A DNA stretch of 64,000 nucleotides from CAZCJU01 sp964562175. GTDB lineage: Bacteria; Bacillota; Clostridia; Oscillospirales; CAG-272. The notes under the pieces are model-generated. The model had not been told where the DNA came from. It ran no database searches and saw only the letters and a program-made list of their open reading frames with translations. Each line of letters opens with the position of its first letter. Position 1 is the first letter of the stretch. This document shows positions 7,959 through 15,987 of this stretch, one piece after another. The DNA is taken from NCBI GenBank assembly GCA_964562175.1, contig CAZLRV010000001.1, positions 1-64,000 on the forward strand, read 5' to 3'. Both the position numbers and the translations under genes were made by a program.

Positions 7959-8494
7959 TGGATTTTAAGGGTTCAAAAACGGAAGCCAATCTTAAAGCCG
8001 CATTTTCGGGCGAGAGTGAGGCGAGAAACAAGTACACTTACTTCGCAAGCAAGGCAAAAAAAGAAGGCTACGAGCAGATAGCCGCACTTTTTCTTGAAAC
8101 GGCAGACAACGAGAAAGAACACGCCAAGCTTTGGTTCAAGCTTTTGAATGAGGGTATCGGCTCAACGGAGGAAAATCTCGTTGCCGCCGCCTCAGGCGAA
8201 AACTACGAATGGACTCAAATGTATGCGCAATTTGCGACCGAAGCCGACGAAGAGGGCTTTCACGATATAGCAAAGCTTTTCAGAGGCGTTCAGGCAATTG
8301 AAAAAGAGCACGAGAACAGATATCTCAAGCTTCTCGAAAGCTTGCGCACGGATGCGGTATTTGTAAAGGACGATATCGTTATTTGGAAATGCCGCAACTG
8401 CGGTCACATTCACATCGGCAAGCAAGCCCCCGAGCTTTGCCCCGTGTGTATGCATCCGAGAGCATATTTTGAGCTTAGAGCCGAAAACTATTGA
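7958..8494 (+). CDS. rbr: Rubrerythrin
   Basis: A 178-residue protein with an N-terminal ferritin-like four-helix diiron domain (ESEARNKY, NEKEHAKLW and EKEHENRY supply the carboxylate and His ligands) and a C-terminal rubredoxin-type Fe(Cys)4 domain with WKCRNCGH and CPVC. Rubrerythrins reduce hydrogen peroxide in the cytosol of anaerobes. The gene starts at ATG 7958, overlapping the perR stop by one base, so it is translationally coupled to its likely regulator. Confidence 0.96.
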   Translation: MDFKGSKTEANLKAAFSGESEARNKYTYFASKAKKEGYEQIAALFLETADNEKEHAKLWFKLLNEGIGSTEENLVAAASGENYEWTQMYAQFATEADEEGFHDIAKLFRGVQAIEKEHENRYLKLLESLRTDAVFVKDDIVIWKCRNCGHIHIGKQAPELCPVCMHPRAYFELRAENY

Positions 8495-8496
8495 TA

Positions 8497-8524
8497 AAAA
8501 AACCGAGCAATGCTCGGTTTTTTA
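8497..8524. terminator. Bidirectional terminator between rbr and yigZ
   Basis: CCGAGC (8503-8508) pairs with GCTCGG (8512-8517), flanked by an A-run on the left and a T-run on the right, so it can end transcripts from both converging genes. Confidence 0.9.
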
Positions 8525-9148
8525 TTTTATCCTGATTTTTGATACACCCATGCCCGTTTTTTCGACTCTTGCACGTGCGGAGGTTATCTCCATTATGCTT
8601 TTTTTCGTTTTTTCAAATTCTTCTTCCACTGCCGACAGCTCAAAGCGGACGTTTGCGGAATAATCTATATTATCCGTAATAACATCGTGGTGTGACAGCT
8701 CGTATCTTACCCTTTCGCTGTCCGAAAAAGAGCATATTACATAAAATTTTACGGTATCGTGCAGCTGTACAAGTCCGGCGGCGGCAAGTGCATCCGCCGC
8801 CGCTTTTGTATATGCTCTGGCAAGACCGCCCGTACCGAGCAGTATGCCGCCGAAATATCTTGTAACGACAATTGCCGCATTTACCGTTTCGTTCTTTTTC
8901 AGCACCTCAAGCACGGGGATCCCCGCCGTGCCCTTTGGCTCGCCGTCGTCGCTGTAGCGTGTTATATTATTCCGTGCAACTATGTAAGCGTACACGTTAT
9001 GGCGTGCATCGGGATATTTTTTCTTTATCTCGTTTACGAACGCAACAGCTTCCTCGTCGCTTTCGACAGGCGAGATATTGCCTATAAACTCGGATCTTTT
9101 TTCAACAAACCGTGCTTCCGCACGAGTCGAGGGTGTGATAATGCTCAT
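8522..9148 (-). CDS. yigZ: YigZ/IMPACT-family protein
   Basis: A 208-residue protein with the UPF0029 N-terminal domain: KRSEFIGNI, the RHNVYAY stretch, SDDGEPKGTAG, and VTRYFGGILLGTGGLARAY, all typical of YigZ. A second short ferredoxin-like domain follows. The family is related to eukaryotic IMPACT; its bacterial role is unclear, although some members show proline dipeptidase activity. Its start overlaps the hflX stop by 4 bp (ATGA), so the two are one transcript. Confidence 0.93.
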   Translation of the reverse strand: MSIITPSTRAEARFVEKRSEFIGNISPVESDEEAVAFVNEIKKKYPDARHNVYAYIVARNNITRYSDDGEPKGTAGIPVLEVLKKNETVNAAIVVTRYFGGILLGTGGLARAYTKAAADALAAAGLVQLHDTVKFYVICSFSDSERVRYELSHHDVITDNIDYSANVRFELSAVEEEFEKTKKSIMEITSARARVEKTGMGVSKIRIK

Positions 9149-10443
9149 TGCTTTTCACCGTTTATCATTTTTTCCGCAATTCCTCTCGTCCTCTCATCCG
9201 CAAGCACCACAACGGTCGTCCCATCCGCACCATATTCACACGATATTATATCGGCGTTTTTATGCAGCCAGCTCAAAGCCGAGCCTTTATCATGAGGCAC
9301 GATAAATGTTTGCATTCTCCGTCCCGCCGCACTTACCTTTTCAAGCAGCTGTACAAGCTCGTCCATTCCCTTGCCCGTCTTTGCGCTTACATATATCTGC
9401 TCATCCTCCGGATGAATGTTTCTTCTTATCGGCGGCATAAACGCCGAGTTTTTAATATCCGATTTATTATATACCGATACTACGGGCTTATCTCCCGCAC
9501 CGAGCTGTTCTATAAGCTCAAGTGCAACGGTTATCTGATTACCGCATTCCTCGTCGGAGGTATCGGCAACGAGCATTATGGCGTCGGCGAAGCATACCTC
9601 CTCAAGTGTCGATTTGAATGCCTTTATCAAATGGTGTGGCAAATTTCTGATAAAACCGACTGTATCGGTCAGAAGTATTTCCCTACCCGACGGCAGGGCA
9701 AATTTACGTGTAGTCGGGTCAAGCGTTGCAAACAGCTTGTTTTCGGCAAGTATTCCCGCATCGGTAAGATAATTCAATATCGTTGACTTGCCGGCGTTTG
9801 TATAGCCCGCAATTGCTATTTTGTACATTCCGGAGCGTTCTCTTTGCCGTCTCATCGTGAGGCGGTTTTTTTCAAGCTCTCGGCATTGCTCCTCGAGTGC
9901 GGCAATGCGGCGTTTCAAGTGCCTCCTGTCGCTCTCAAGCTTTGTTTCTCCCGGTCCTCTCGTGCCTATTCCGCCGCCCAAACGTGACAGCTCGCTGCCC
10001 TGTCCTGTGAGTCGAGGCAAGGTATATTTGAGCTGAGCAAGCTCAACCTGCAGCTTTCCCTCACCGCTTACGGCGTGCAGAGCGAAAATATCCAAAATAA
10101 GCATAGAACGGTCTATTACCCTTACATTGTCGAGTGCGTCCTCCAAATTCTTTATCTGCGACGGTGACAGCTCCATATCAAAGACAACGAGATGTATATC
10201 GTTTGCCGAGCATACCTCCGCCAGCTCCGCGACCTTGCCCGAGCCTATTGCCGTGGCAACGTCAATACTGTCCTTTTCTTGTGTAAAGAACGCAAAAAAC
10301 TCACCGCCCGCAGTGTCGAGCAGTCGCTTAAGCTCGTTCAAGCTTGCTTCGGCGCTTGCCGCATCCGAGCCTTTTATATGGACCGAGGCAAGTATTGCCC
10401 TCACACGCTCATCTTTTTTAAACAGTTCTGTATTATTTCGCAT
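9145..10443 (-). CDS. hflX: Ribosome-associated GTPase HflX
   Basis: A 432-residue protein with the HflX N-terminal domain (the glycine-rich SRLGGGIGTRGPGETKLE linker is diagnostic) followed by a GTPase domain: G1 GYTNAGKSTI, G3 DTVGFI, G4 NKSD. HflX splits stalled 70S ribosomes. The start is ATG 10443, preceded by a GGGGGA Shine-Dalgarno; an upstream TTG at 10464 lacks one. It sits downstream of rpmE with a weak terminator between, and is coupled to yigZ. Confidence 0.95.
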   Translation of the reverse strand: MRNNTELFKKDERVRAILASVHIKGSDAASAEASLNELKRLLDTAGGEFFAFFTQEKDSIDVATAIGSGKVAELAEVCSANDIHLVVFDMELSPSQIKNLEDALDNVRVIDRSMLILDIFALHAVSGEGKLQVELAQLKYTLPRLTGQGSELSRLGGGIGTRGPGETKLESDRRHLKRRIAALEEQCRELEKNRLTMRRQRERSGMYKIAIAGYTNAGKSTILNYLTDAGILAENKLFATLDPTTRKFALPSGREILLTDTVGFIRNLPHHLIKAFKSTLEEVCFADAIMLVADTSDEECGNQITVALELIEQLGAGDKPVVSVYNKSDIKNSAFMPPIRRNIHPEDEQIYVSAKTGKGMDELVQLLEKVSAAGRRMQTFIVPHDKGSALSWLHKNADIISCEYGADGTTVVVLADERTRGIAEKMINGEKQ

Positions 10444-10465
10444 ATTTTCCCCCGTAAACCACAAA

Positions 10466-10489
10466 ACGGGTACGCTTTTGCGTACCCGT
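10466..10489 (-). terminator. Hairpin after rpmE
   Basis: ACGGGTACGC (10466-10475) and GCGTACCCGT (10480-10489) form a 10-bp stem. On the minus strand it is followed by only TTTTGTGG, so it is probably a partial terminator that lets some rpmE transcripts continue into hflX. Confidence 0.75.
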
Positions 10490-10518
10490 CAGGTGACTTT
10501 TTAAGACTGTGCCGACAA

Positions 10519-10725
10519 TTATTTGCCCGATGCACTCAAACGCTTCTTGAACTTATCAATACGTCCGCCGGCATCTACGAATTTCTGCTTACCCGTAAAG
10601 AACGGATGACATTTCGAACAAATTTCAACACGAAGCTCGTCTTTTACCGATCTGGTTACCACGGTCTCACCGCAAGCACACTTTATGGTGCATTCTTTGT
10701 AATCGGGATGTATTCCTTCCTTCAT
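10519..10725 (-). CDS. rpmE: 50S ribosomal protein L31, zinc form
   Basis: A 68-residue L31 starting MKEGIHPDY, the family signature. It keeps the zinc ligands in CAC near residue 16 and CSKC near 36, so it is the zinc-containing (C+) paralogue. The start is the ATG at 10725: AGGTG lies seven bases upstream, whereas the ATG at 10731 abuts it. It has its own promoter at 10767-10795. Confidence 0.97.
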   Translation of the reverse strand: MKEGIHPDYKECTIKCACGETVVTRSVKDELRVEICSKCHPFFTGKQKFVDAGGRIDKFKKRLSASGK

Positions 10726-10766
10726 TACCATTCACCTCTTTCATAACTCAATCATACGCAACAGCT

Positions 10767-10795
10767 ATTCTATCATATTTTTTCGCTTTTTGCAA
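10767..10795 (-). promoter_or_regulatory. rpmE promoter
   Basis: On the minus strand, TTGCAA (10790-10795) and TAGAAT (10767-10772) with a 17-bp spacer. The rest of the interval up to the rny stop (10796-10980) is AT-rich with one small hairpin, TGTGGC/GCCACA at about 10855-10869, a possible weak rny terminator; no gene is visible. Confidence 0.75.
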
Positions 10796-10980
10796 TAGAT
10801 GAGCAAAATTATTTTTTGAATATTTCTTTAACTTTGTATTAAATCGTCGTTTTTCTGTGGCTGTGCCACATCATCTGACTTAAATAAATATATTTATAAT
10901 GCTTTATAAGCATATTTTATTCTGCTTTGCTCTATATCAATATATTTATTATGAGATTCATCCGATATTCGGCAGAGCCT

Positions 10981-12534
10981 TTATTTTGCGTACTCCACCG
11001 CACGGCTTTCCCTTATCAGATTTACCTTTATCTGACCGGGATACTCCATTTCGGACTCTATCTTCTTGACAATATCACGAGCAACGACTATCATTTTTTC
11101 GTCGTTTATCTCCTCGGGCTTCACCATTATGCGTATCTCACGTCCCGCCTGTACCGCATAAGACTTTTCAACGCCGGGGAAGCTCTTTGAAATTTCTTCA
11201 AGCTTTTGAAGTCTTTTGATGTAGTTTTCCAGATCCTCACGCCTTGCACCGGGACGAGCCGCCGACATTGCGTCTGCCGCCTGTACGAGCACCGCAATTA
11301 CGGTCTGCGGTACCACGTCGCCGTGGTGCGCCTCGATCGCGTGTATGATCTCCTTGTTTTCCTTGTACTTCTTTGCAATATCAACGCCGAGCTGAATATG
11401 CGAGCCCTCGCATTCCTGCGTTACCGCCTTGCCTATATCGTGCAAAAGTCCCGCACGCTTCGCCATGGTAACGTCAATTCCAAGCTCCGATGCCATCATT
11501 CCGCAAAGATATGCTACTTCCATGGAATGATCCAACACATTTTGACCGTAGCTTGTGCGGTATCTCAAGCGTCCGAGCAGTCTTACAAGCTCGCCGTTAA
11601 GACCGTGTATACCCGTTTCGAATACGGCACGCTCACCCGCCTGCTTAATTGAGGTCTCGACTTCTCTTCTCGAACGCTCCACCGTTTCCTCAATACGTGT
11701 GGGATGGATACGTCCGTCGGAAATGAGCTTTTCAAGTGTGATACGTGCTATTTCACGTCTTACGGGATCGAAGCTTGACAGAGTTATCGCCTCGGGTGTA
11801 TCGTCGATTATAAGATCTACCCCCGTCAGCGTTTCTATGGCCCTGATGTTTCTGCCCTCACGTCCGATTATTCTGCCCTTCATTTCATCGTTGGGCAAGC
11901 TTACGACGGATACCGTGGATTCCGCTACGTGGTCGGCGGCACAACGCTGTATGGCAAGGGAGATTATATTTCTCGCCTTTTTCTCCGCCTCTTCCTTAAA
12001 TTCGGCATCAAGCTCTCTGAGCTTAAGAGCCTGCTCGTGACGCACCTCGTCCTCAAGACGTGCGATAAGCTCGTTTTTCGCTTCCTCGCCGGTAAAGCCC
12101 GAAATTCTCTCAAGCACTGCGACTTCCTCGGATTTCAGCTTTTCGATCTCCTCGGTAAGATCCGAATTTTCTTTGATCTTCTTTGCGAGTATCTCTTCCT
12201 TTTTATCCAGAGCCTCGTGCTTTTTGTCTAGACTTTCTTCCTTTGCCAACGCACGTGTTTCGAGCCGCGAGACCTCTTTACGACGGTCTTTTATCTCTCT
12301 TTCGGCTTCCGTTTTTGTACGCAGGATCTCTTCTCTTGCTTCGATCAGGGCTTCCTTCTTTTTGGTTTCTCCGACCTTTACGGCATCATCAACTATCTGT
12401 TGTGCCTTAAGCTCCGCAGAGCCTATTTCTTTTTCGCCGATCTTCTTACGGTAGGTTATACCGAGCGGCACGCCGACCGCAAGACCCGCGAGCAGTGCGG
12501 CAACGATGCTGACAATAGCTATTGTGATATTCAT
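10981..12534 (-). CDS. rny: Ribonuclease Y
   Basis: A 517-residue protein of normal RNase Y length. An N-terminal membrane anchor (residues about 4-27) is followed by a long charged coiled coil (to about 200). Then comes a KH domain (GRIIGREGRNIRAIE) and an HD domain (HSMEVAYL, AGLLHDIGKA). RNase Y is the membrane-bound endonuclease that initiates mRNA decay in Firmicutes. AAGGAGGTG precedes the ATG at 12534. It has its own promoter and appears monocistronic. Confidence 0.98.
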   Translation of the reverse strand: MNITIAIVSIVAALLAGLAVGVPLGITYRKKIGEKEIGSAELKAQQIVDDAVKVGETKKKEALIEAREEILRTKTEAEREIKDRRKEVSRLETRALAKEESLDKKHEALDKKEEILAKKIKENSDLTEEIEKLKSEEVAVLERISGFTGEEAKNELIARLEDEVRHEQALKLRELDAEFKEEAEKKARNIISLAIQRCAADHVAESTVSVVSLPNDEMKGRIIGREGRNIRAIETLTGVDLIIDDTPEAITLSSFDPVRREIARITLEKLISDGRIHPTRIEETVERSRREVETSIKQAGERAVFETGIHGLNGELVRLLGRLRYRTSYGQNVLDHSMEVAYLCGMMASELGIDVTMAKRAGLLHDIGKAVTQECEGSHIQLGVDIAKKYKENKEIIHAIEAHHGDVVPQTVIAVLVQAADAMSAARPGARREDLENYIKRLQKLEEISKSFPGVEKSYAVQAGREIRIMVKPEEINDEKMIVVARDIVKKIESEMEYPGQIKVNLIRESRAVEYAK

Positions 12535-12608
12535 AAAGCACCTCCTTTTCGATTTATTTGATTTTAAAAGAACATTTCGTATATGCTTAAAATATGATAT
12601 ACTGTATT

Positions 12609-12637
12609 ATTTTATATTATAATCACGTTTTTGTCAA
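12609..12637 (-). promoter_or_regulatory. rny promoter
   Basis: On the minus strand, TTGACA (12632-12637) and TAAAAT (12609-12614) with a 17-bp spacer. It gives a leader of about 70 nt. Confidence 0.8.
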
Positions 12638-12703
12638 GTGGTCATATGTTAATAATTCGGGGTCTGAGAGCATTTTCTCAAAGTTTTTACAAAATGTTTT
12701 CAT

Positions 12704-13552
12704 TTATTCAAGCTCGTGAGGGAATGTGATTATCGCCGTTCCCTCGTGAGTCTTGTAGTTTTCTTTAACGCCGAGCTTTTCCATCCAGCCTCTTGTGACG
12801 ATGGTCTTGAATATGTGGGTATTATAGCCCGCACCCGCATCGTTGTTCCAGAGCCAAAGCGGCGTTGTCCACAGGCAGGCACGCGGCGATACCTCTTTGT
12901 AAAACTCCTCCGTTACTCCGTTTTGACCGTGATGAGCCATTTGCACGAAATCCGCCTTAAGCTCGCCGTGCGTGTATTTTTCAAGCATTGCATTACCCGA
13001 CTCAATACCCGTATCGCCCAAGAAAAGCACGGTTTGTCCGGACATATGCAACATATAAACAACGGAGCTGTTATTCATGACGTTGTTCGCATATTGAATA
13101 TCGGGCACGGCAAGCACCTCAAAATAAGAGTCGCCGACCTCTATTTTATCTCCGACCTTTACTATATGCATTTTGTCTATTCCGACTTTTTTCTTTGCTT
13201 CCTCAAGAAACGCCACGCCCTTGAATTCATATGCTTCATAGCAATGACGCACGGAAAAATCGAAATCTCCGAAATTGTAATAAAAGTCGCCTACCTCGAA
13301 TTTATCCGAATGATTTTTCAAAAGCTCTATGGCGGAACACATATGGTCATGGTGTGCGTGCGTAAACATCCACTTGCTTATGTAGGGCTTTTTGTTGTCC
13401 GACAGCTCATACAAAAAATCAAGCAACGAGGTCGCATCGTTTATCGTTCCGCCGTCCACCACGGCTATTTCTCCCTTTGACATTATTACATATGACATCA
13501 TCTGCGAGGGCGAATTTTCCGTAAGCTGGCATACGATATTATCTTGTCTCAT
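12704..13552 (-). CDS. MBL-fold metallo-hydrolase (ComEC-like)
   Basis: A 282-residue metallo-beta-lactamase-fold protein without signal peptide. Zinc ligands are visible: THAHHDHM near residue 65 (HxHxDH), GDTG near 180 and AHHGQNG near 210. The AHHGQNG pattern is that of the ComEC/Rec2 C-terminal-like MBL group. Substrate is unknown; members include phosphodiesterases and nucleases. It is transcribed away from the MarR operon from its own promoter (13621-13649). Confidence 0.85.
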   Translation of the reverse strand: MRQDNIVCQLTENSPSQMMSYVIMSKGEIAVVDGGTINDATSLLDFLYELSDNKKPYISKWMFTHAHHDHMCSAIELLKNHSDKFEVGDFYYNFGDFDFSVRHCYEAYEFKGVAFLEEAKKKVGIDKMHIVKVGDKIEVGDSYFEVLAVPDIQYANNVMNNSSVVYMLHMSGQTVLFLGDTGIESGNAMLEKYTHGELKADFVQMAHHGQNGVTEEFYKEVSPRACLWTTPLWLWNNDAGAGYNTHIFKTIVTRGWMEKLGVKENYKTHEGTAIITFPHELE

Positions 13553-13620
13553 ATTTTTCTCCTTATTATTTTATATTAGCTCGACATATTGCGCAGGGCA
13601 ATACATCGTTTACTCTCCTT

Positions 13621-13649
13621 ATTGTACATCAAATCGGTTGAAATTTCAA
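13621..13649 (-). promoter_or_regulatory. Promoter of the MBL hydrolase gene
   Basis: On the minus strand, TTGAAA (13644-13649) and TACAAT (13621-13626) with a 17-bp spacer. Confidence 0.75.
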
Positions 13650-13747
13650 TACCCAAAAACGATTTTCTTTATTTTTTACTTGTCCGACACACGAAATATG
13701 TGATTATTATGTGAATAAACTGAATTTTTTATGAAATTCCCCGTTTA

Positions 13748-13780
13748 GTACTTGACAAAGTACGAAAATGAATGTAAAAT
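13748..13780 (+). promoter_or_regulatory. Promoter and candidate operator of the MarR-ABC operon
   Basis: TTGACA (13752-13757) and TAAAAT (13775-13780) are 17 bp apart. The -35 element is inside a perfect inverted repeat, GTACTT-GACA-AAGTAC (13748-13763). Position and symmetry suit binding by the MarR protein encoded just downstream. Confidence 0.75.
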
Positions 13781-13821
13781 GTTGTTAGTTATCAAACAAA
13801 TATGTTTAAAGGAGTAAAAAA

Positions 13822-14268
13822 ATGAATTCGAATTCAAAAAGTGCGGCAAATACTTCGGATATCCTCAGATTGATCTCCGAGGTAGTCAAGCTGAATCAGG
13901 TAAGAAGCAGAAAAGACAATGACGAGCTTGCTATCAGAACCGCATACCGTCCCCTTCTCAGAGCGTTGATCGATAACAACGGTGTAACACAGCTCGGACT
14001 CGTTGCAATAACGGGACTTAAGGCACCCACGGTCAGCATAACACTTCGTGCCATGGAGTCGGAGGGACTCGTAACACGTCATGATGACGAAATAGACTTA
14101 AGAAGGACCCACGTTTACATAACCGATATGGGTCGTGCGAAGGTAGTTGCCATGGAAGAGTCGGATGCAAAGCTTTGCGAGGATATTCTCAACGGCTTTA
14201 CCGACGAAGATTCACTGAAATTTGTCAGATATCTCAACCGTCTTAAGGAAAACCTTTCGATAAAATAA
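13822..14268 (+). CDS. MarR-family transcriptional regulator
   Basis: A 148-residue winged-helix protein. The recognition region is TGLKAPTVSITLRAMESEGL and the wing is DLRRTHVYITDMGR, both standard for MarR. It directly precedes two ABC exporter genes (stop TAA immediately followed by ATG with no gap), an arrangement typical of regulators that derepress an exporter when a toxic ligand binds. The likely operator at 13748-13763 overlaps its own -35 box. Confidence 0.92.
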   Translation: MNSNSKSAANTSDILRLISEVVKLNQVRSRKDNDELAIRTAYRPLLRALIDNNGVTQLGLVAITGLKAPTVSITLRAMESEGLVTRHDDEIDLRRTHVYITDMGRAKVVAMEESDAKLCEDILNGFTDEDSLKFVRYLNRLKENLSIK

Positions 14269-15987
14269 ATGAAGCTTTTAAAATATCTTAAGCCCTACTT
14301 GGTCTTTGCAATACTCTCCCCCCTCACAATGATGGGGGAGGTTTTTGCGGACTTGTTTCAGCCGAAGCTTATGCAGCAGATAGTGGATGAGGGAATAATG
14401 AGCTCCGATATCGGTCTTATAGCTCGAAAGGGGCTTATAATGATCCTGCTCGTCGCACTCGGCGGTGCCTGCGGTCTTGCCTCTGCGGCGTGTGCTTCCA
14501 TAGCCTCTCAGGGCTTTGCAACGGATCTTCGTTGCGACGTTTTTTCCAAAATAATGCGTTTTTCACAGTCGCAGACAGACCGCTTTACGACAGGCTCTCT
14601 CATTACGAGAACGACCAACGATATTACCGCTACGCAAGATTTTGTTTCCATGGCAATACGTATGTTTGTCCGTTCTCTTTTCCTGTTTTTGGGTGGCGTC
14701 GTTATGACACTCGGCTACGGGTATGAGTACGGTCTTGTTATTCTTGCGGCAATGCCGTTTCAAATACTCGCCCTTTGGCTAATTATGTCAAAGGCAAGCC
14801 CTCTTTACGATTCGGTTCAAAAAAAGCTTGACAGACTCAATTCCATCGTAGGTGAAAACGTATCCGGTACAAGAGTCGTAAAAGCATATGTGCGTGAAGG
14901 GTCGGAGACAAAGAGATTCAACGATTCAAACGACGATCTCATGGAAACGACGTTCAGAGTACAAAAGATAAATTCACTGCTCTCCCCTCTGCTTATGATA
15001 GTTCAGAACTTCGCAACGCTTGCGATACTTTACATAGGCGGCAGCAGCGTGACTCCGGACGGTATGTTGCCCGGTATGGTAATGGCTGCCGTTTCGTATT
15101 CCTCGCAGATACTCATGTCGATGATGATGGTTGCGGGTATGTTTCAATCCGTAACACGTGCAAAGGTATCCGCAGACAGAATATGTCAGGTCCTTGACAC
15201 GGAGCCGGAGATAACGGACGGGGCGATATCCGAGCCTTTTCCGTGCGGCGGCATATCGTTTCGGGATGTTTCCTTTAAATACGCCTCCTCCCCCTGCGAT
15301 ATATTAAAGAATGTCACATTCGAGGTCAGAGCGGGTGAGCATATTGCCGTAATGGGTATGACGGGCTGTGGAAAATCAACACTTGTTTCGCTGATACCGA
15401 GATTTTACGACGTGACGGAGGGAGAAATTCTGATAGACGGCGTAAATATAAAGGATTATTCGCTCGATGCCCTACGTGGAAGCATCGCCTTTGTGCTTCA
15501 AAAGACAGAGCTGTTTTCGGGAACTGTTGCGGATAATATCCGTTACGGCAACCCCTCGGCAACCGATGAGCAGGTCGAGCGAGCCGCGCGTATCGCACAG
15601 GCGGATCCTTTCATACGCTCGTTCAAGGACGGATATAACACGTTGATAAGCGAAAAGGGCGCATCGCTCTCCGGCGGTCAGAAGCAAAGAATTGCAATTG
15701 CACGTGCCATAGTTTCCCGGCCGAAAATAATCATATTCGACGACAGCACCTCCGCACTCGACCTCAATACGGAAAAAGCCGTGCGTGATGCACTCAGGCG
15801 CGAGCTTAAGGATGCGACCGTAATAACGGTTGCCCAGCGAATAGCGAGCGTTATAAACGAGGACAAAATTTTCATACTCGAAAACAATACCATTACGGAC
15901 AGCGGCACACACGATGAGCTGCTCAAGAGCAGTGCGACATACCGTGATATTTACGATTCGCAGATGAAAAAGGGGGCAGAGCTGTGA
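14269..15987 (+). CDS. ABC exporter half-transporter with a degenerate ATPase site
   Basis: A 572-residue type IV ABC exporter: six membrane helices (to about residue 310) then a nucleotide-binding domain with Walker A GMTGCGKST and canonical signature LSGGQKQR. The Walker B end reads IIIFDDSTSALD, with Asp where the catalytic Glu is expected, and the H-loop reads VAQR, with Gln where His is expected. Such loss is normal for one subunit of heterodimeric exporters (TM287/288 and BmrCD type). The partner is the next gene, which overlaps by 4 bp. Substrate unknown; drug, peptide or lipid export is possible. Confidence 0.93.
   Translation: MKLLKYLKPYLVFAILSPLTMMGEVFADLFQPKLMQQIVDEGIMSSDIGLIARKGLIMILLVALGGACGLASAACASIASQGFATDLRCDVFSKIMRFSQSQTDRFTTGSLITRTTNDITATQDFVSMAIRMFVRSLFLFLGGVVMTLGYGYEYGLVILAAMPFQILALWLIMSKASPLYDSVQKKLDRLNSIVGENVSGTRVVKAYVREGSETKRFNDSNDDLMETTFRVQKINSLLSPLLMIVQNFATLAILYIGGSSVTPDGMLPGMVMAAVSYSSQILMSMMMVAGMFQSVTRAKVSADRICQVLDTEPEITDGAISEPFPCGGISFRDVSFKYASSPCDILKNVTFEVRAGEHIAVMGMTGCGKSTLVSLIPRFYDVTEGEILIDGVNIKDYSLDALRGSIAFVLQKTELFSGTVADNIRYGNPSATDEQVERAARIAQADPFIRSFKDGYNTLISEKGASLSGGQKQRIAIARAIVSRPKIIIFDDSTSALDLNTEKAVRDALRRELKDATVITVAQRIASVINEDKIFILENNTITDSGTHDELLKSSATYRDIYDSQMKKGAEL

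Noticed and set aside
8192..8455. Minus-strand frame opposite rubrerythrin
   Set aside because: Shadow of the rubrerythrin gene, no family features.
12655..12690. Terminator of the MBL hydrolase gene
   Set aside because: Only a four-base GAGA/TCTC stem is present with no T-run on the minus strand.
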